Shown here: positions 33,022 through 41,397 of the stretch, one piece after another | Layout: every line of letters starts with the position of its first letter | How positions within the stretch are numbered: the stretch's first letter is position 1 | Assembly: GCA_012729835.1 (NCBI GenBank) | Contig: JAAYCK010000101.1 | Location: forward strand, 1 to 41,666 | Direction of reading: 5' to 3' | Origin: Syntrophomonadaceae bacterium | GTDB taxonomy: Bacteria > Bacillota > Syntrophomonadia > Syntrophomonadales > Syntrophomonadaceae | Length of the DNA: 41,666 bases | Notes under the pieces: generated by a model | The model's input: only the letters and a program-made list of their open reading frames with translations | Told to the model about the DNA's origin: nothing | Databases searched by the model: none | Made by a program: the position numbers and the translations under genes

Positions 33022-35658
33022 ATGACAAAACAAAACAAACTGATGTTGATAGACGGTAACAGTTTACTATACCGGGCTTTCTATGCCCTGCCGTTGCTGC
33101 AGAACAGCCAGGGACTGTATACCAACGGGGTCTACGGTTTCCTGACTATGTTTAATCGAGTGGTGGCCGAACAGAAGCCTACCCACATCGTGGTGGCCTT
33201 TGACATGGGGCGCATCACCTTCCGCAATGAAGTATATAGCGACTATAAGGCGCACCGGCAGGAGCCCCCGGATGAGCTGACTCCTCAGTTTTCAATGCTG
33301 CGGGAAGTGCTGACCGCCCGCAACGTGGACTATGTGGAATTGGCAGGTTATGAAGCGGATGATCTGATCGGGACCCTCAGCCGCATGGCGGAAGAAGCGG
33401 AAATGCCTACAGTCATCCTGACCGGAGACGGCGACAGCCTGCAGCTGGTTTCCGACCTGACTCATGTCTTGATGACTAAAAAAGGAATTACCCAGCTCGA
33501 GCTGTACGATCCGGTTGGAGTGAAACAGAAGTGGGAAGTCGAACCGGACAAGATGATTGAGATAAAAGCCTTAATGGGTGATGCATCCGATAATATTCCC
33601 GGAGTTCCAGGCATCGGGGCCAAGACTGCCGTTAAGCTCATCAAGGAATACGGCATTCTGGAAAATCTATATGAGCACCTGGACGAGATCTCCGGAAAAA
33701 AACTGGTGGAAAAGCTTAGTGAAAACCGCGACCTGGCTTTTACCAGCCGTTACCTGGCCACTATTGTTCGGGATATCGAGCTGGATTATCAGCTGGACGA
33801 CTTTGCGGTCAAGGAACCGGAGTGGGAACGCCTGCTGGAAACCTACCGGCGCCTGGGCTTCAACAGCCTGATCAGTGCTCTGCAGATACCACCTACCCGA
33901 GCAGAACAGCCTTCTTCCTCGGAAATCCGCCTGGTTGAACTGCAGGATCGGCATCAAGCTGATAGGTTCATAGCCGAGCTGACCCCGGGCGAACCCCTGG
34001 CCATCTATATCCAGGCAGATTACCACCACCCTATGTGGGCGAATCTACTGGGAATCTACCTGGCGAAAGGCGCAGAGGTCTTCCACCTGGCGCTGGCGGA
34101 AGATGTCGAGCAGCGCCTGGGTTGGTTGAGGCCAGTCTTGGAAGCAGAGAAATACACCAAGTATTTGCATAATGCCAAATTTGTAGAGGTACTGCTGCTG
34201 CGCCAGGGGATTAGACTGGAAGGAGTGGCGGGCGATACCCTTTTGGCGGCCTATATAGATGATCCTTCTTTCGACGGGGATGAACTTCCGGCTCTGTTCC
34301 TGCGCTATCTCAACATGGCAGTAAGCAAAGATAGTTATCCTATCCTGGTTTCCCATATCCATGAGATCTTCAAGCTGATCCTGGAACGTCTGGATGACCA
34401 GCAGTGTTCTTTGCTGCAAAAGGTAGAGATGCCGCTTTCAAGAGTATTGGCGGCTATGGAGTTTGCTGGCATCCAGGTAGATGCCGCTACCCTGGCAGTG
34501 ATCGGACAAGAATTGGAAGCGGGAATTGAACGTGACCAGACGCGAATATACGAACTGGCCGGCGGCGAATTTAACATCAATTCACCGCGCCAGTTGGGCC
34601 AGGTTCTCTTTGAGCAACTGGGCCTCCGGACGGTAAAAAAGACCAAGACCGGTTACGGTACCGGAGCCGAGGTATTGGAAGAACTGTATGATGAACATGA
34701 GATCATTCCCTTCATTCTGGATTATCGACAGATAACCAAGCTAAAATCCACCTATGTGGACGCGCTGCAGGGGCTGATCCAGCCCCAGACCGGACGGGTA
34801 CATACCATTTTTAAACAGGCGCAGACGGCTACCGGGCGCTTGTCCAGCGTCGAGCCCAATCTGCAGAATATTCCTATGCGCCTGGAGGAAGGGCGCAGGA
34901 TCAGGCGCGCCTTTACCTCCGATCATGGGCGTGTCCTATTATCCGCAGACTATTCGCAGATAGACCTGAGGTCCCTGGCTCACATCAGCGGCGACGAGAT
35001 ACTTATCGAAAGCTTCCGGCAGAATGTGGATATCCATACCCGCACGGCAGCGGAGATCTTTGATCTGCCCATTGATAAGATCAGCGGGGAACTGAGGAGA
35101 CGGGCCAAGGCGGTTAATTTCGGAATTATTTATGGCATCAGCGACTTTGGCCTGGCCCGCGACACTGGTGTCAGCCGCAAGGAGGCGCGCGTCTATATTG
35201 ACAATTACCTGGACGGGTTCCCCGGTGTTAAGCAGTACATGGAAGACATCGTTGCCTTCGGTCAGAAGCACGGCTATGTCGAGACTATCCTGGGGCGTCG
35301 GCGCTATCTGCCAGACCTCAATGCCAAGAACAAAATGGTGCAGTCCTTGGCCCGCCGTATGGCATTGAACACGCCTATACAGGGTACTTCGGCTGATATC
35401 ATTAAGCTGGCGATGATAAAGATATATGAAGAGCTGCAACGGCGACACTTAAAGGCCAGATTACTCCTGCAGGTCCATGATGATGTGGTCCTGGAGCTGC
35501 CGCGGGAGGAACTGGATATGGTGGCCGAGCTGGTTCGTCAGTGCATGGAAAATGCCTATGACCTCAAGGTGCCGCTGGTGGCTTCGCTCAAGGTGGGCGA
35601 TGATTGGTATGATATGCGAGAACATAAAGTAGCCAAACAAGGGGTGCTGGAATTCTAG
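33022..35658 (+). CDS. polA: DNA polymerase I
   Basis: An 878-residue family A polymerase. The N-terminal 5'-nuclease domain (about 1-290) has LMLIDGNSLLYRAFYALP and GDASDNIPGVPGIGAKTA. The middle domain lacks the acidic residues of a proofreading exonuclease, as in Bacillus. The polymerase domain has TGRLSSVEPNLQNIP, motif A LLSADYSQIDLRSLAH and motif B RRAKAVNFGIIYG. Two usually invariant glutamates are Asp here: Asp648 in motif A (normally DYSQIELR) and Asp821 in motif C (VHDDVVLE; normally VHDEL). It fills gaps and removes RNA primers. mutM, ytaF and coaE downstream repeat the Bacillus order. Confidence 0.97.
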   Translation: MTKQNKLMLIDGNSLLYRAFYALPLLQNSQGLYTNGVYGFLTMFNRVVAEQKPTHIVVAFDMGRITFRNEVYSDYKAHRQEPPDELTPQFSMLREVLTARNVDYVELAGYEADDLIGTLSRMAEEAEMPTVILTGDGDSLQLVSDLTHVLMTKKGITQLELYDPVGVKQKWEVEPDKMIEIKALMGDASDNIPGVPGIGAKTAVKLIKEYGILENLYEHLDEISGKKLVEKLSENRDLAFTSRYLATIVRDIELDYQLDDFAVKEPEWERLLETYRRLGFNSLISALQIPPTRAEQPSSSEIRLVELQDRHQADRFIAELTPGEPLAIYIQADYHHPMWANLLGIYLAKGAEVFHLALAEDVEQRLGWLRPVLEAEKYTKYLHNAKFVEVLLLRQGIRLEGVAGDTLLAAYIDDPSFDGDELPALFLRYLNMAVSKDSYPILVSHIHEIFKLILERLDDQQCSLLQKVEMPLSRVLAAMEFAGIQVDAATLAVIGQELEAGIERDQTRIYELAGGEFNINSPRQLGQVLFEQLGLRTVKKTKTGYGTGAEVLEELYDEHEIIPFILDYRQITKLKSTYVDALQGLIQPQTGRVHTIFKQAQTATGRLSSVEPNLQNIPMRLEEGRRIRRAFTSDHGRVLLSADYSQIDLRSLAHISGDEILIESFRQNVDIHTRTAAEIFDLPIDKISGELRRRAKAVNFGIIYGISDFGLARDTGVSRKEARVYIDNYLDGFPGVKQYMEDIVAFGQKHGYVETILGRRRYLPDLNAKNKMVQSLARRMALNTPIQGTSADIIKLAMIKIYEELQRRHLKARLLLQVHDDVVLELPREELDMVAELVRQCMENAYDLKVPLVASLKVGDDWYDMREHKVAKQGVLEF

Positions 35659-35685
35659 GCTGGGGTTACGGGGGTTACCAGAATT

Positions 35686-35847
35686 AGCCACAGATTAACA
35701 CAGATGGACACAGATTTTATACCATAGTGTAAGGCTAAGAATCCCTTTTCTAAAAAGAAATTATCAGGCCAATCTCTGGTACTGTAGGGGCGGATTCCAT
35801 ATCCGTCCGCATGATACCGACCGGGAGGATATAGAATCCGCCCCTAC
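35686..35847. repeat. Composite repeat, left arm plus GTAGGGGCGGATTCC palindrome
   Basis: The arm 35686-35717 reads AGCCACAGATTAACACAGAT with GGACACAGATT following. The palindrome at 35783-35847 matches the one at 13431-13497 but its right half has drifted (ATAGAATCCGCCCCTAC). No facing arm is clear. Confidence 0.7.
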
Positions 35848-35901
35848 GCTAAGTAAAACCTTACAGCGTTTTCTGTGATTTATAGAATGGGGGGTATCGC
35901 G

Positions 35902-36060
35902 ATGACTTCGAAATGTGCTGATTGCAAGATGCGACTGGAAGCCGAGAAAAATCCCAACAGTTTTAAGGCTAAATTCTGGAGGTGGCATACCAAATGGTGC
36001 CCGGGCTGGAAAGCCTACCAGAAGGAACTGGCCGCCCAAGAAGCAAAACAGGAGGTTTAG
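35902..36060 (+). CDS. Small Cys/Trp-rich protein upstream of mutM
   Basis: A 52-residue protein starting MTSKCADCKMRLEAE; the ATG follows GGGGGG. It has Cys-x-x-Cys at positions 5 and 8, then RWHTKWCPGWKAY with His and Cys that could complete a zinc site. Its stop is three bases before the mutM GTG, so the two are almost certainly co-translated. I do not recognise the family. A zinc-ribbon helper of DNA repair is one guess without direct support. Confidence 0.7.
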   Translation: MTSKCADCKMRLEAEKNPNSFKAKFWRWHTKWCPGWKAYQKELAAQEAKQEV

Positions 36061-36063
36061 TTT

Positions 36064-36870
36064 GTGCCCGAATTGCCGGAAGTAGAGACCATCAGCCGAA
36101 GTATAGCTTCAAATATCGGGGCTAAGATCGACCGCTTAGAGTTTCGCCGAACAGATATCATACGGGTGGAGGATTTCCCTCCCGATATTATTGCCGGAAA
36201 GGCTATCAAGAACATATACCGCCGCGGGAAGTTTTTGGTCATGGTCTTACCCCGCCTTCATCATCTGGTGGTTCACCTGGGGATGAGCGGACGCTTCTAT
36301 ATGCTGGATAAGAATGAAGAAGCCGCAGATAAACACGTCCATCTGGTCATCCATATGAGTAACGGTCGCAAACTAGTTTATCAAGATGCCCGTCGCTTTG
36401 GCGGAGTATGGCTGGTGAATGATATCGAGGCCTTCTTCTGCCGCATGGGGCCAGAGCCGCTGGGGGATGAATTTACTTCGGACTATCTGGAGCAGGTACT
36501 TAAAGGGCGTCATACTGCCGTGAAAAACCTGTTGCTGGATCAGAATCTTATAGCTGGTATCGGGAATATTTACGCCGATGAGGCCTTATTTGCCGCCGGT
36601 ATCAGACCAGACCGGCCGGCCGACTCCCTCTCACGGCAGGAGGTGGTCAAACTATGGCAAGCCATACGGGAGGTTCTAGCCAAAAGCATAGCAGCCCGCG
36701 GTACTACCTTCCGGGATTACCGGGATGGCTATAACCAGTCCGGAGGCTTCCAGCACCAGCTCAAGGTTTACGGCAAAGAACAGCAACCCTGTTCCTGTTG
36801 CGGCGGGACCATTCAGAAGGGACGCATAGGCGGCCGGGGCACCCATTACTGCGAGAAATGCCAGGAGTAA
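36064..36870 (+). CDS. mutM: Formamidopyrimidine-DNA glycosylase
   Basis: A 268-residue Fpg with a GTG start after GGAGG. After Met removal, Pro2 is the nucleophile and Glu3 the partner (PELPEVETI). HLGMSGRF and the Lys of RRGKF belong to the catalytic domain. The helix-two-turn-helix has NLLLDQNLIAGIGNIYADEA. The C-terminal zinc finger is CSCCGG with HYCEKC. It removes 8-oxoguanine and other oxidised purines and nicks the site. It follows the small Cys-rich gene by three bases. Confidence 0.96.
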   Translation: MPELPEVETISRSIASNIGAKIDRLEFRRTDIIRVEDFPPDIIAGKAIKNIYRRGKFLVMVLPRLHHLVVHLGMSGRFYMLDKNEEAADKHVHLVIHMSNGRKLVYQDARRFGGVWLVNDIEAFFCRMGPEPLGDEFTSDYLEQVLKGRHTAVKNLLLDQNLIAGIGNIYADEALFAAGIRPDRPADSLSRQEVVKLWQAIREVLAKSIAARGTTFRDYRDGYNQSGGFQHQLKVYGKEQQPCSCCGGTIQKGRIGGRGTHYCEKCQE

Positions 36871-36942
36871 CACTTCCCAACCCCTATCCATATAGTAGCT
36901 ATAAAGCTCAAAATGTGTTTGGAATGGATAGGAGTGACGGAG

Positions 36943-37578
36943 TTGGAGTTCCTGGCTGTTCTATTTTTTGCTCTGGCTGTGAGCATGGATGGATTCCTGG
37001 CTGGTCTGGCTTATGGAGTAAAAAGGATCAAGATCCCCCTGGCTTCACTTTTACTGATCGCCTTCGCTTCGGCCTTGGCGGTCAGTGTTTCCATGATATG
37101 CGGCAAAGGATTGGCCGTCATGTTGCCCCCGGCCTTAACGGGCAAAATCGGCGCTTTCTTTATCTTCCTGATCGCCGTCTACTTCCTGATGCAGTCCTGC
37201 CGGTCCCGGCTGGAGGTGATGGAGGGAGATGAACAGGAGCCCCTGGTGGCTTTTTCTATTAAACCGCTGGGTATCATCATCCAAATCCTGCGCGAGCCCT
37301 CCAGCGCTGACTTTGATTGCTCCGGCGAGATAAGTTTATCTGAGGCATTTTTTCTTGGCTTTGCCCTGGCGGTCGATGCCCTGGGGGCCGGATTAGGAAT
37401 GGCTATGGCCGGATATGATATTTTTTATACTGCCATAATGGTCGCTGTGTTAAAATTAATACTGGTTAGCGGGGGGATGACGCTGGGAAAATACGCCGCG
37501 CAAAAGATCTGGCAAACCTGGCTCGCCTGGCTTCCCGGCATTATTCTCCTGGTAATAGCAGCCAGAGAATTCTTCTAA
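36943..37578 (+). CDS. ytaF: YtaF-type (MntP-like) sporulation membrane protein
   Basis: About 211 residues with six likely membrane spans. Marks are FFALAVSMDGFLAGLAYGVK, LREPSSADFDCSGEISLSEA and FLGFALAVDALGAGLGMAMA, as in Bacillus YtaF. I prefer the TTG at 36943, eight bases after AGGAG, over the ATG at 36913, which has no site. The internal acidic SADxDxSGxI loop and repeated AVDA/SMD Asp residues are family traits. Its role in Bacillus is linked to sporulation but the transported ion is unknown. polA-mutM-ytaF-coaE is a conserved Firmicute order. Confidence 0.88.
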   Translation: MEFLAVLFFALAVSMDGFLAGLAYGVKRIKIPLASLLLIAFASALAVSVSMICGKGLAVMLPPALTGKIGAFFIFLIAVYFLMQSCRSRLEVMEGDEQEPLVAFSIKPLGIIIQILREPSSADFDCSGEISLSEAFFLGFALAVDALGAGLGMAMAGYDIFYTAIMVAVLKLILVSGGMTLGKYAAQKIWQTWLAWLPGIILLVIAAREFF

Positions 37579-37609
37579 TATCCCACAAACACAAAGGCGG
37601 TGGCCGGAT

Positions 37610-38218
37610 ATGTATATCATTGGACTAACAGGCGGTATCGCCAGCGGCAAGAGTACAGTCTCCCGGACTCTGGCCAAACTCGGCGCCAGGATCATCGATA
37701 CCGATGAGATATCCCACCAGATAATAGAACCAGGCCAACCCGCCTGGCATGATATAGTTGAGTATTTTGGAAATGAAGTAGTCAATCCCGACAATTCCAT
37801 AAACCGGGTCAAGCTGGGGGCAATCGTGTTTAATGATCCTGACAGCCTGAAGAAACTCAACAGCTTCACGCATCCTCGGGTGATGGACAGGCTGCGTGCC
37901 GATCTAAAAGCCATCGAAGATGAGCAGGCGAATGCTATCGTTTTCATGGAAGTGCCGCTGCTATATGAGACCCATATGGAAAAGCTCTGCCGGGAGGTAT
38001 GGGTGGTTTGGGTCGACAGCGAGACTCAGATTATCCGCTTGATGGCCCGCGATGCCATTGACCGGGAATATGCTCTTCGGCGTATTGCTTCCCAGATGCC
38101 TCTGGAGGAAAAGGCAGCAAGAGCCGATCGAATTATTGACAACTCCGGATCAGTCGAAGAAACCATCGAGATTACCACCAGAATTTTCAACGAAATATTA
38201 CAGAATAACGTCGTATAA
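37610..38218 (+). CDS. coaE: Dephospho-CoA kinase
   Basis: A 202-residue P-loop kinase of normal length. Walker A is GLTGGIASGKST. IDTDEISHQIIEPGQPAW and VVFMEVPLLYE-like (here AIVFMEVPLLYET) blocks and the lid ARDAIDREYALRRIASQM are all present. It phosphorylates dephospho-CoA to make CoA in the cytosol. It lies 31 nt after ytaF with a GGCGGTGG site. CoA supply suits an organism living on acyl-CoA chemistry. Confidence 0.95.
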   Translation: MYIIGLTGGIASGKSTVSRTLAKLGARIIDTDEISHQIIEPGQPAWHDIVEYFGNEVVNPDNSINRVKLGAIVFNDPDSLKKLNSFTHPRVMDRLRADLKAIEDEQANAIVFMEVPLLYETHMEKLCREVWVVWVDSETQIIRLMARDAIDREYALRRIASQMPLEEKAARADRIIDNSGSVEETIEITTRIFNEILQNNVV

Positions 38219-38257
38219 ATAGTAGTAGTCGATTGGAGAGCGAATAGGACGAGTCTA

Positions 38258-38465
38258 ATAGACGCAGATTTACGCAGATTATTATGATTAACGCAAGATT
38301 CTTTTGTTGATATTAGCATTCCAGAGATTGGCGAAATGCATAAACCATACATGATTTAAACCTTAATCAATATTCAACCCGAAAACTACTGGGAACCCAG
38401 CTCATAAATCTGCGTTCTCTGCGCCCGGAGGGTCAGCGTACGGCGTTAGCCGTCTGTGTCTATTA
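38258..38465. repeat. Composite intergenic repeat, ACGCAGATT type (copy 2)
   Basis: The left arm (38258-38294) has TAATAGACGCAGATTTACGC and ATGATTAACGCA. The right arm (about 38406-38465) has AAATCTGCGTT, CTCTGCGCCC and GTCTGTGTCTATTAA. It pairs with the copy at 7588-7795. The right end runs up to the ribosome site of the transglycosylase gene. Confidence 0.7.
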
Positions 38466-38488
38466 AATCCCAAATGGAGGATTTTCAT

Positions 38489-39055
38489 TTGAAGGCGAAA
38501 AAACCATCGCGATTCCCCAGTTTTTTATGGATAATGATCCTGCTCTTCGTTGTCGTGATCGTCACCTTCCCGCGCTGGATAAGTGTCTTTTATCCGCAGC
38601 CTAATCGCGACCTGGTGTTTTCGGCTGCTTATGAATACAACATCGATCCCTATTTGGTTTTTGCTGTCATGCGGGCCGAGAGCAAATTCGAGACCAGTGC
38701 ACGTTCGGCCAAGGGGGCTAGGGGACTAATGCAGATCATGCCCGAAACCGGCCAATGGATCGCATCGCAGCAGGGCATATCCAATTTTGATCCGGATATG
38801 CTGCACGACCCCGAGACCAATATACGTTTTGGCTGCTGGTATCTGGCCAACCTGAGCCATGAATTTGATGACCGCACACCACTGGTAGCGGCCGCCTACA
38901 ATGCCGGCCGAGGCAAGACCCGGCAGTGGGTATTGGAAGGTAAATGGGACGGCGATCCAGGATCATTGGATAAGATACCCTTCCCGGAGACCCGTGCCTA
39001 TGTAGGCAACGTTCTGGCTAATTATCGCGCTTACCGGGCTATTTATGCTCGCTGA
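38489..39055 (+). CDS. Lytic transglycosylase, SLT domain
   Basis: A 188-residue wall-cleaving enzyme. I start it at TTG 38489, eight bases after GGAGG; an upstream GTG at 38456 lies in the repeat and has no site. An N-terminal membrane anchor (WIMILLFVVVIVTFP) exports it. The SLT domain has FAVMRAESKFETSARSAKGA with catalytic Glu in RAES, GLMQIMPETG, and VAAAYNAGRGKTRQW. It cuts peptidoglycan glycan strands, for wall turnover or sporulation. Confidence 0.92.
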   Translation: MKAKKPSRFPSFLWIMILLFVVVIVTFPRWISVFYPQPNRDLVFSAAYEYNIDPYLVFAVMRAESKFETSARSAKGARGLMQIMPETGQWIASQQGISNFDPDMLHDPETNIRFGCWYLANLSHEFDDRTPLVAAAYNAGRGKTRQWVLEGKWDGDPGSLDKIPFPETRAYVGNVLANYRAYRAIYAR

Positions 39056-39180
39056 TTTCATATCCTGCCTCTGCCGGCTCACCTGCGCTTTCTATCATTT
39101 TGACCTGTATCTGGGGTAATAAATACTTCGTCTGTTTCATATATTGTCCTCAAGCGACTAACCTGGAGGGGGACATACAT

Positions 39181-40833
39181 ATGCAGTTGAGACCAAGGCG
39201 TTTGGGCCTGCTGTCAGCGGTACTAGCTATATTGATTCTCAGTGGTGTTTTTATCTATCATCATCGTCTGGCGGTCTATACCGCCAGCCTTTCCTCCCGG
39301 CCTTTTAATATCGGCTTGGTAGGTAATATAGTTGCGCTGGAGCCTGGTGAAGTGGGTAATCACGAAGAAATCTTGCTGGCTTCTGCTGCATATGAAGGCT
39401 TGGTCCGCTATGATGAAAAAAGCGGTAAGATCAAACCCCTACTGGCCCGCAAATGGAAGTATTCCAAGGACAAGAAGACCCTGACCCTGGTCCTGGATAC
39501 TGGTATTCGCTTTTCCAACGGGAAGAAGCTATCCGCTGCGGATGTTAAGGCTTCCTGGGAGGCAAACTTCGCCCAAGGTAAAGACTGGTCCAGCCTGGCC
39601 AATCTATTTTTGCCAGTCCGCGGGGGATTTGAGCGTATTGAAGGCCACACTCAAGACATTTCCGGTATTCAGATCATCGATAACCATACCATCAAGATCA
39701 GTTTTGAACAGCCCAATACTACTTTCTTATATATGCTGACCAACCCGGTGTTTTGGGTCTACGATACCGCAGCCGATCCGGCCAAGGGGGCGGTGCCCGG
39801 AACCGGTCCCTTTATGATCAAAGAGAACAAGGACAATAAACAGATTATTATGGTGCCCAACGCGACCTACCATGGCGAGAAACCTCGTCTGTATGCCCTA
39901 AGTGCCCGGATCTATGATGACGCTGACACGGCTTTGGCTGATTACCGGCAGGGCAAGCTCGATTATCTGGACCAGATACCGGAAGGTGAGATCAAGGCTA
40001 TTCGCCAAGACCCCGTACTGAAAAAGCGATTCATCTATAAACCGTTGCTATATACTTACAATCTGGGCTTCAATATATCCCGGGCGCCGTATGACAACAA
40101 CTATTCATTACGGCGCGCTCTTAACTATGCTATTGACCGAAAAGCTATCACAGAAAAGCTGTTGGGAGGATCTTATCGGCCCTTAAAGGGTGTGCTCCCA
40201 GCCGGTATCAATGGCTTCGACTCCAATATGCGCGGTTATTCACTGGACCTGGAAAAGGCCCGGCAATTGATGGAGGAGGCGGGGTATCCTGAAGGAAAGG
40301 GACTAGGGCCGCTGGTTATAGCTTATGATAACAATCCGGGGAATCAGGCGGTAATGGAAGCACTATCGGATCAACTCGGGCAGATTGGGGTTAGAATACA
40401 GTTGCAGCCAATGGATTGGGATTATTACCGAAAACAGGTCGGACGTATGGAAATGAGCTGCTTTCGTATAGGATGGCAGGCTGACTACCCTGATGCCGAT
40501 TCCTTTCTCTATAACATGTACCATTCCGAGCGCATCGGGATCAGCAACTACCATTCCTACAACAATCCACAGCTGGACAGTGTTTTGAGTGCTATCCGGC
40601 GCAAAGATACCGACAGTGAAGAGAGAATACAGCTATTGCGACGCGCGGAGAACATCCTGGTGGACGATGCGCCGGCCCTCTTCCTCTTTCAAAAGATGGC
40701 TGCCAAATTGGTTGGCGAAGGGGTAAACAATCTTAACGTCGACAGTATGGAGATGATCGACTGGACTCGGATAGAACTCTTCAAACCGGCGCAGCAGACT
40801 ATGGAGAATACCAAGACAGCCAGTAATAAATGA
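39181..40833 (+). CDS. Oligopeptide-type ABC substrate-binding protein (SBP_bac_5)
   Basis: A 550-residue binding protein of the DppA/OppA family. I start it at ATG 39181 after GGAGGGGG. An N-terminal hydrophobic stretch (GLLSAVLAILILSGVFIYHH) has no lipobox Cys, unusual for a Gram-positive binding protein, so it may be membrane-anchored. Family blocks are LLARKWKYSKDKKTLTLVLD, IRFSNGKKLSAADVKASWE, RRALNYAIDRKAI and GWQADYPDADSFLYNMYHS. It probably binds peptides. No permease or ATPase genes are next to it, so its partner transporter is elsewhere. Confidence 0.92.
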   Translation: MQLRPRRLGLLSAVLAILILSGVFIYHHRLAVYTASLSSRPFNIGLVGNIVALEPGEVGNHEEILLASAAYEGLVRYDEKSGKIKPLLARKWKYSKDKKTLTLVLDTGIRFSNGKKLSAADVKASWEANFAQGKDWSSLANLFLPVRGGFERIEGHTQDISGIQIIDNHTIKISFEQPNTTFLYMLTNPVFWVYDTAADPAKGAVPGTGPFMIKENKDNKQIIMVPNATYHGEKPRLYALSARIYDDADTALADYRQGKLDYLDQIPEGEIKAIRQDPVLKKRFIYKPLLYTYNLGFNISRAPYDNNYSLRRALNYAIDRKAITEKLLGGSYRPLKGVLPAGINGFDSNMRGYSLDLEKARQLMEEAGYPEGKGLGPLVIAYDNNPGNQAVMEALSDQLGQIGVRIQLQPMDWDYYRKQVGRMEMSCFRIGWQADYPDADSFLYNMYHSERIGISNYHSYNNPQLDSVLSAIRRKDTDSEERIQLLRRAENILVDDAPALFLFQKMAAKLVGEGVNNLNVDSMEMIDWTRIELFKPAQQTMENTKTASNK

Positions 40834-40883
40834 AGCGCCACCAGAATGATCTTCGCGCTTAGCGCCAAGCAAGCCTCGATTCA

Positions 40884-40912
40884 TTGACGATGCCTGCAGA
40901 TTATTGTATAAT
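40884..40912 (+). promoter_or_regulatory. Promoter of tRNA-Leu
   Basis: TTGACG, 17 bases, TATAAT, 41 nt before the tRNA: a near-consensus sigma-A promoter. Confidence 0.85.
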
Positions 40913-40953
40913 AGCACACGTTGGGAGCCTGACAGCAGGCAAACCACCTTTGT

Positions 40954-41038
40954 GCGGCGGTGGTGGAATGGGCAGACACGTACGTTTGAGGGGCGTATCC
41001 TGCGAGGGGTGCGGGTTCAAGTCCCGCCCGCCGCACCA
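40954..41038 (+). tRNA. tRNA-Leu (anticodon GAG)
   Basis: An 85-nt class II tRNA with encoded CCA. Acceptor GCGGCGG pairs with CCGCCGC; the anticodon loop TTGAGGG gives GAG; the T-loop GGTTCAAGTCC is present. It reads CUU/CUC. Confidence 0.95.
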
Positions 41039-41060
41039 TAAAAGAAATTAATCTTACAAT

Positions 41061-41087
41061 AGAAAGTCCAGTATTGCTGGGCTTTCT
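41061..41087 (+). terminator. Terminator of tRNA-Leu
   Basis: AGAAAGTCCAG pairs with CTGGGCTTTCT (one G-T pair), followed by GTGTTTTCT, 23 nt after the tRNA. Confidence 0.8.
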
Positions 41088-41340
41088 GTGTTTTCTGGGG
41101 TAGTTCAAAGATGCTTAAAGCACCATTTTAAGCCCCTTTTTCGTACAGGTGCACACCCTTGGTGCATTCTTTTTCAAGGGGGTACACTTTTTGGCGAATG
41201 CTTTTGGTGTCACATCTTTAACCGCTTAGTAGCTGGTGGCTATCTGGTAACCAGGTCCAGCTAGCCTAAGTCTTTCAAGCAGGCTCATGTAAGTTGCTTC
41301 TTGTCACAATAATATATAGGAAAATAGAATAGTAATCAGA

Positions 41341-41371
41341 GCCCTCACCATTCATTAGTTGAGGGTTTTTG
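41341..41371 (+). terminator. Orphan terminator-like hairpin
   Basis: CCCTCA and TGAGGG flank a 12-base loop and TTTTT follows. No gene is seen just upstream (41088-41340), so a short RNA or decayed gene may precede it. Confidence 0.5.
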
Positions 41372-41397
41372 TATGGTGACATACTAATGTCACCATA
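41372..41397. repeat. Perfect 11-bp hairpin with tetraloop
   Basis: TATGGTGACAT-ACTA-ATGTCACCATA, directly after the orphan terminator. Confidence 0.75.

Noticed and set aside
36913-36942. ATG start for ytaF at 36913
   Set aside because: No ribosome site before it; TTG at 36943 has AGGAG at good spacing and fits the family's N-terminus.
41100-41230. Possible integrase attachment region or recombinase tail after tRNA-Leu
   Set aside because: A minus-strand frame rich in Lys, Cys and Thr is open for only about 30 codons; no tRNA 3'-end repeat or integrase is visible in the window.
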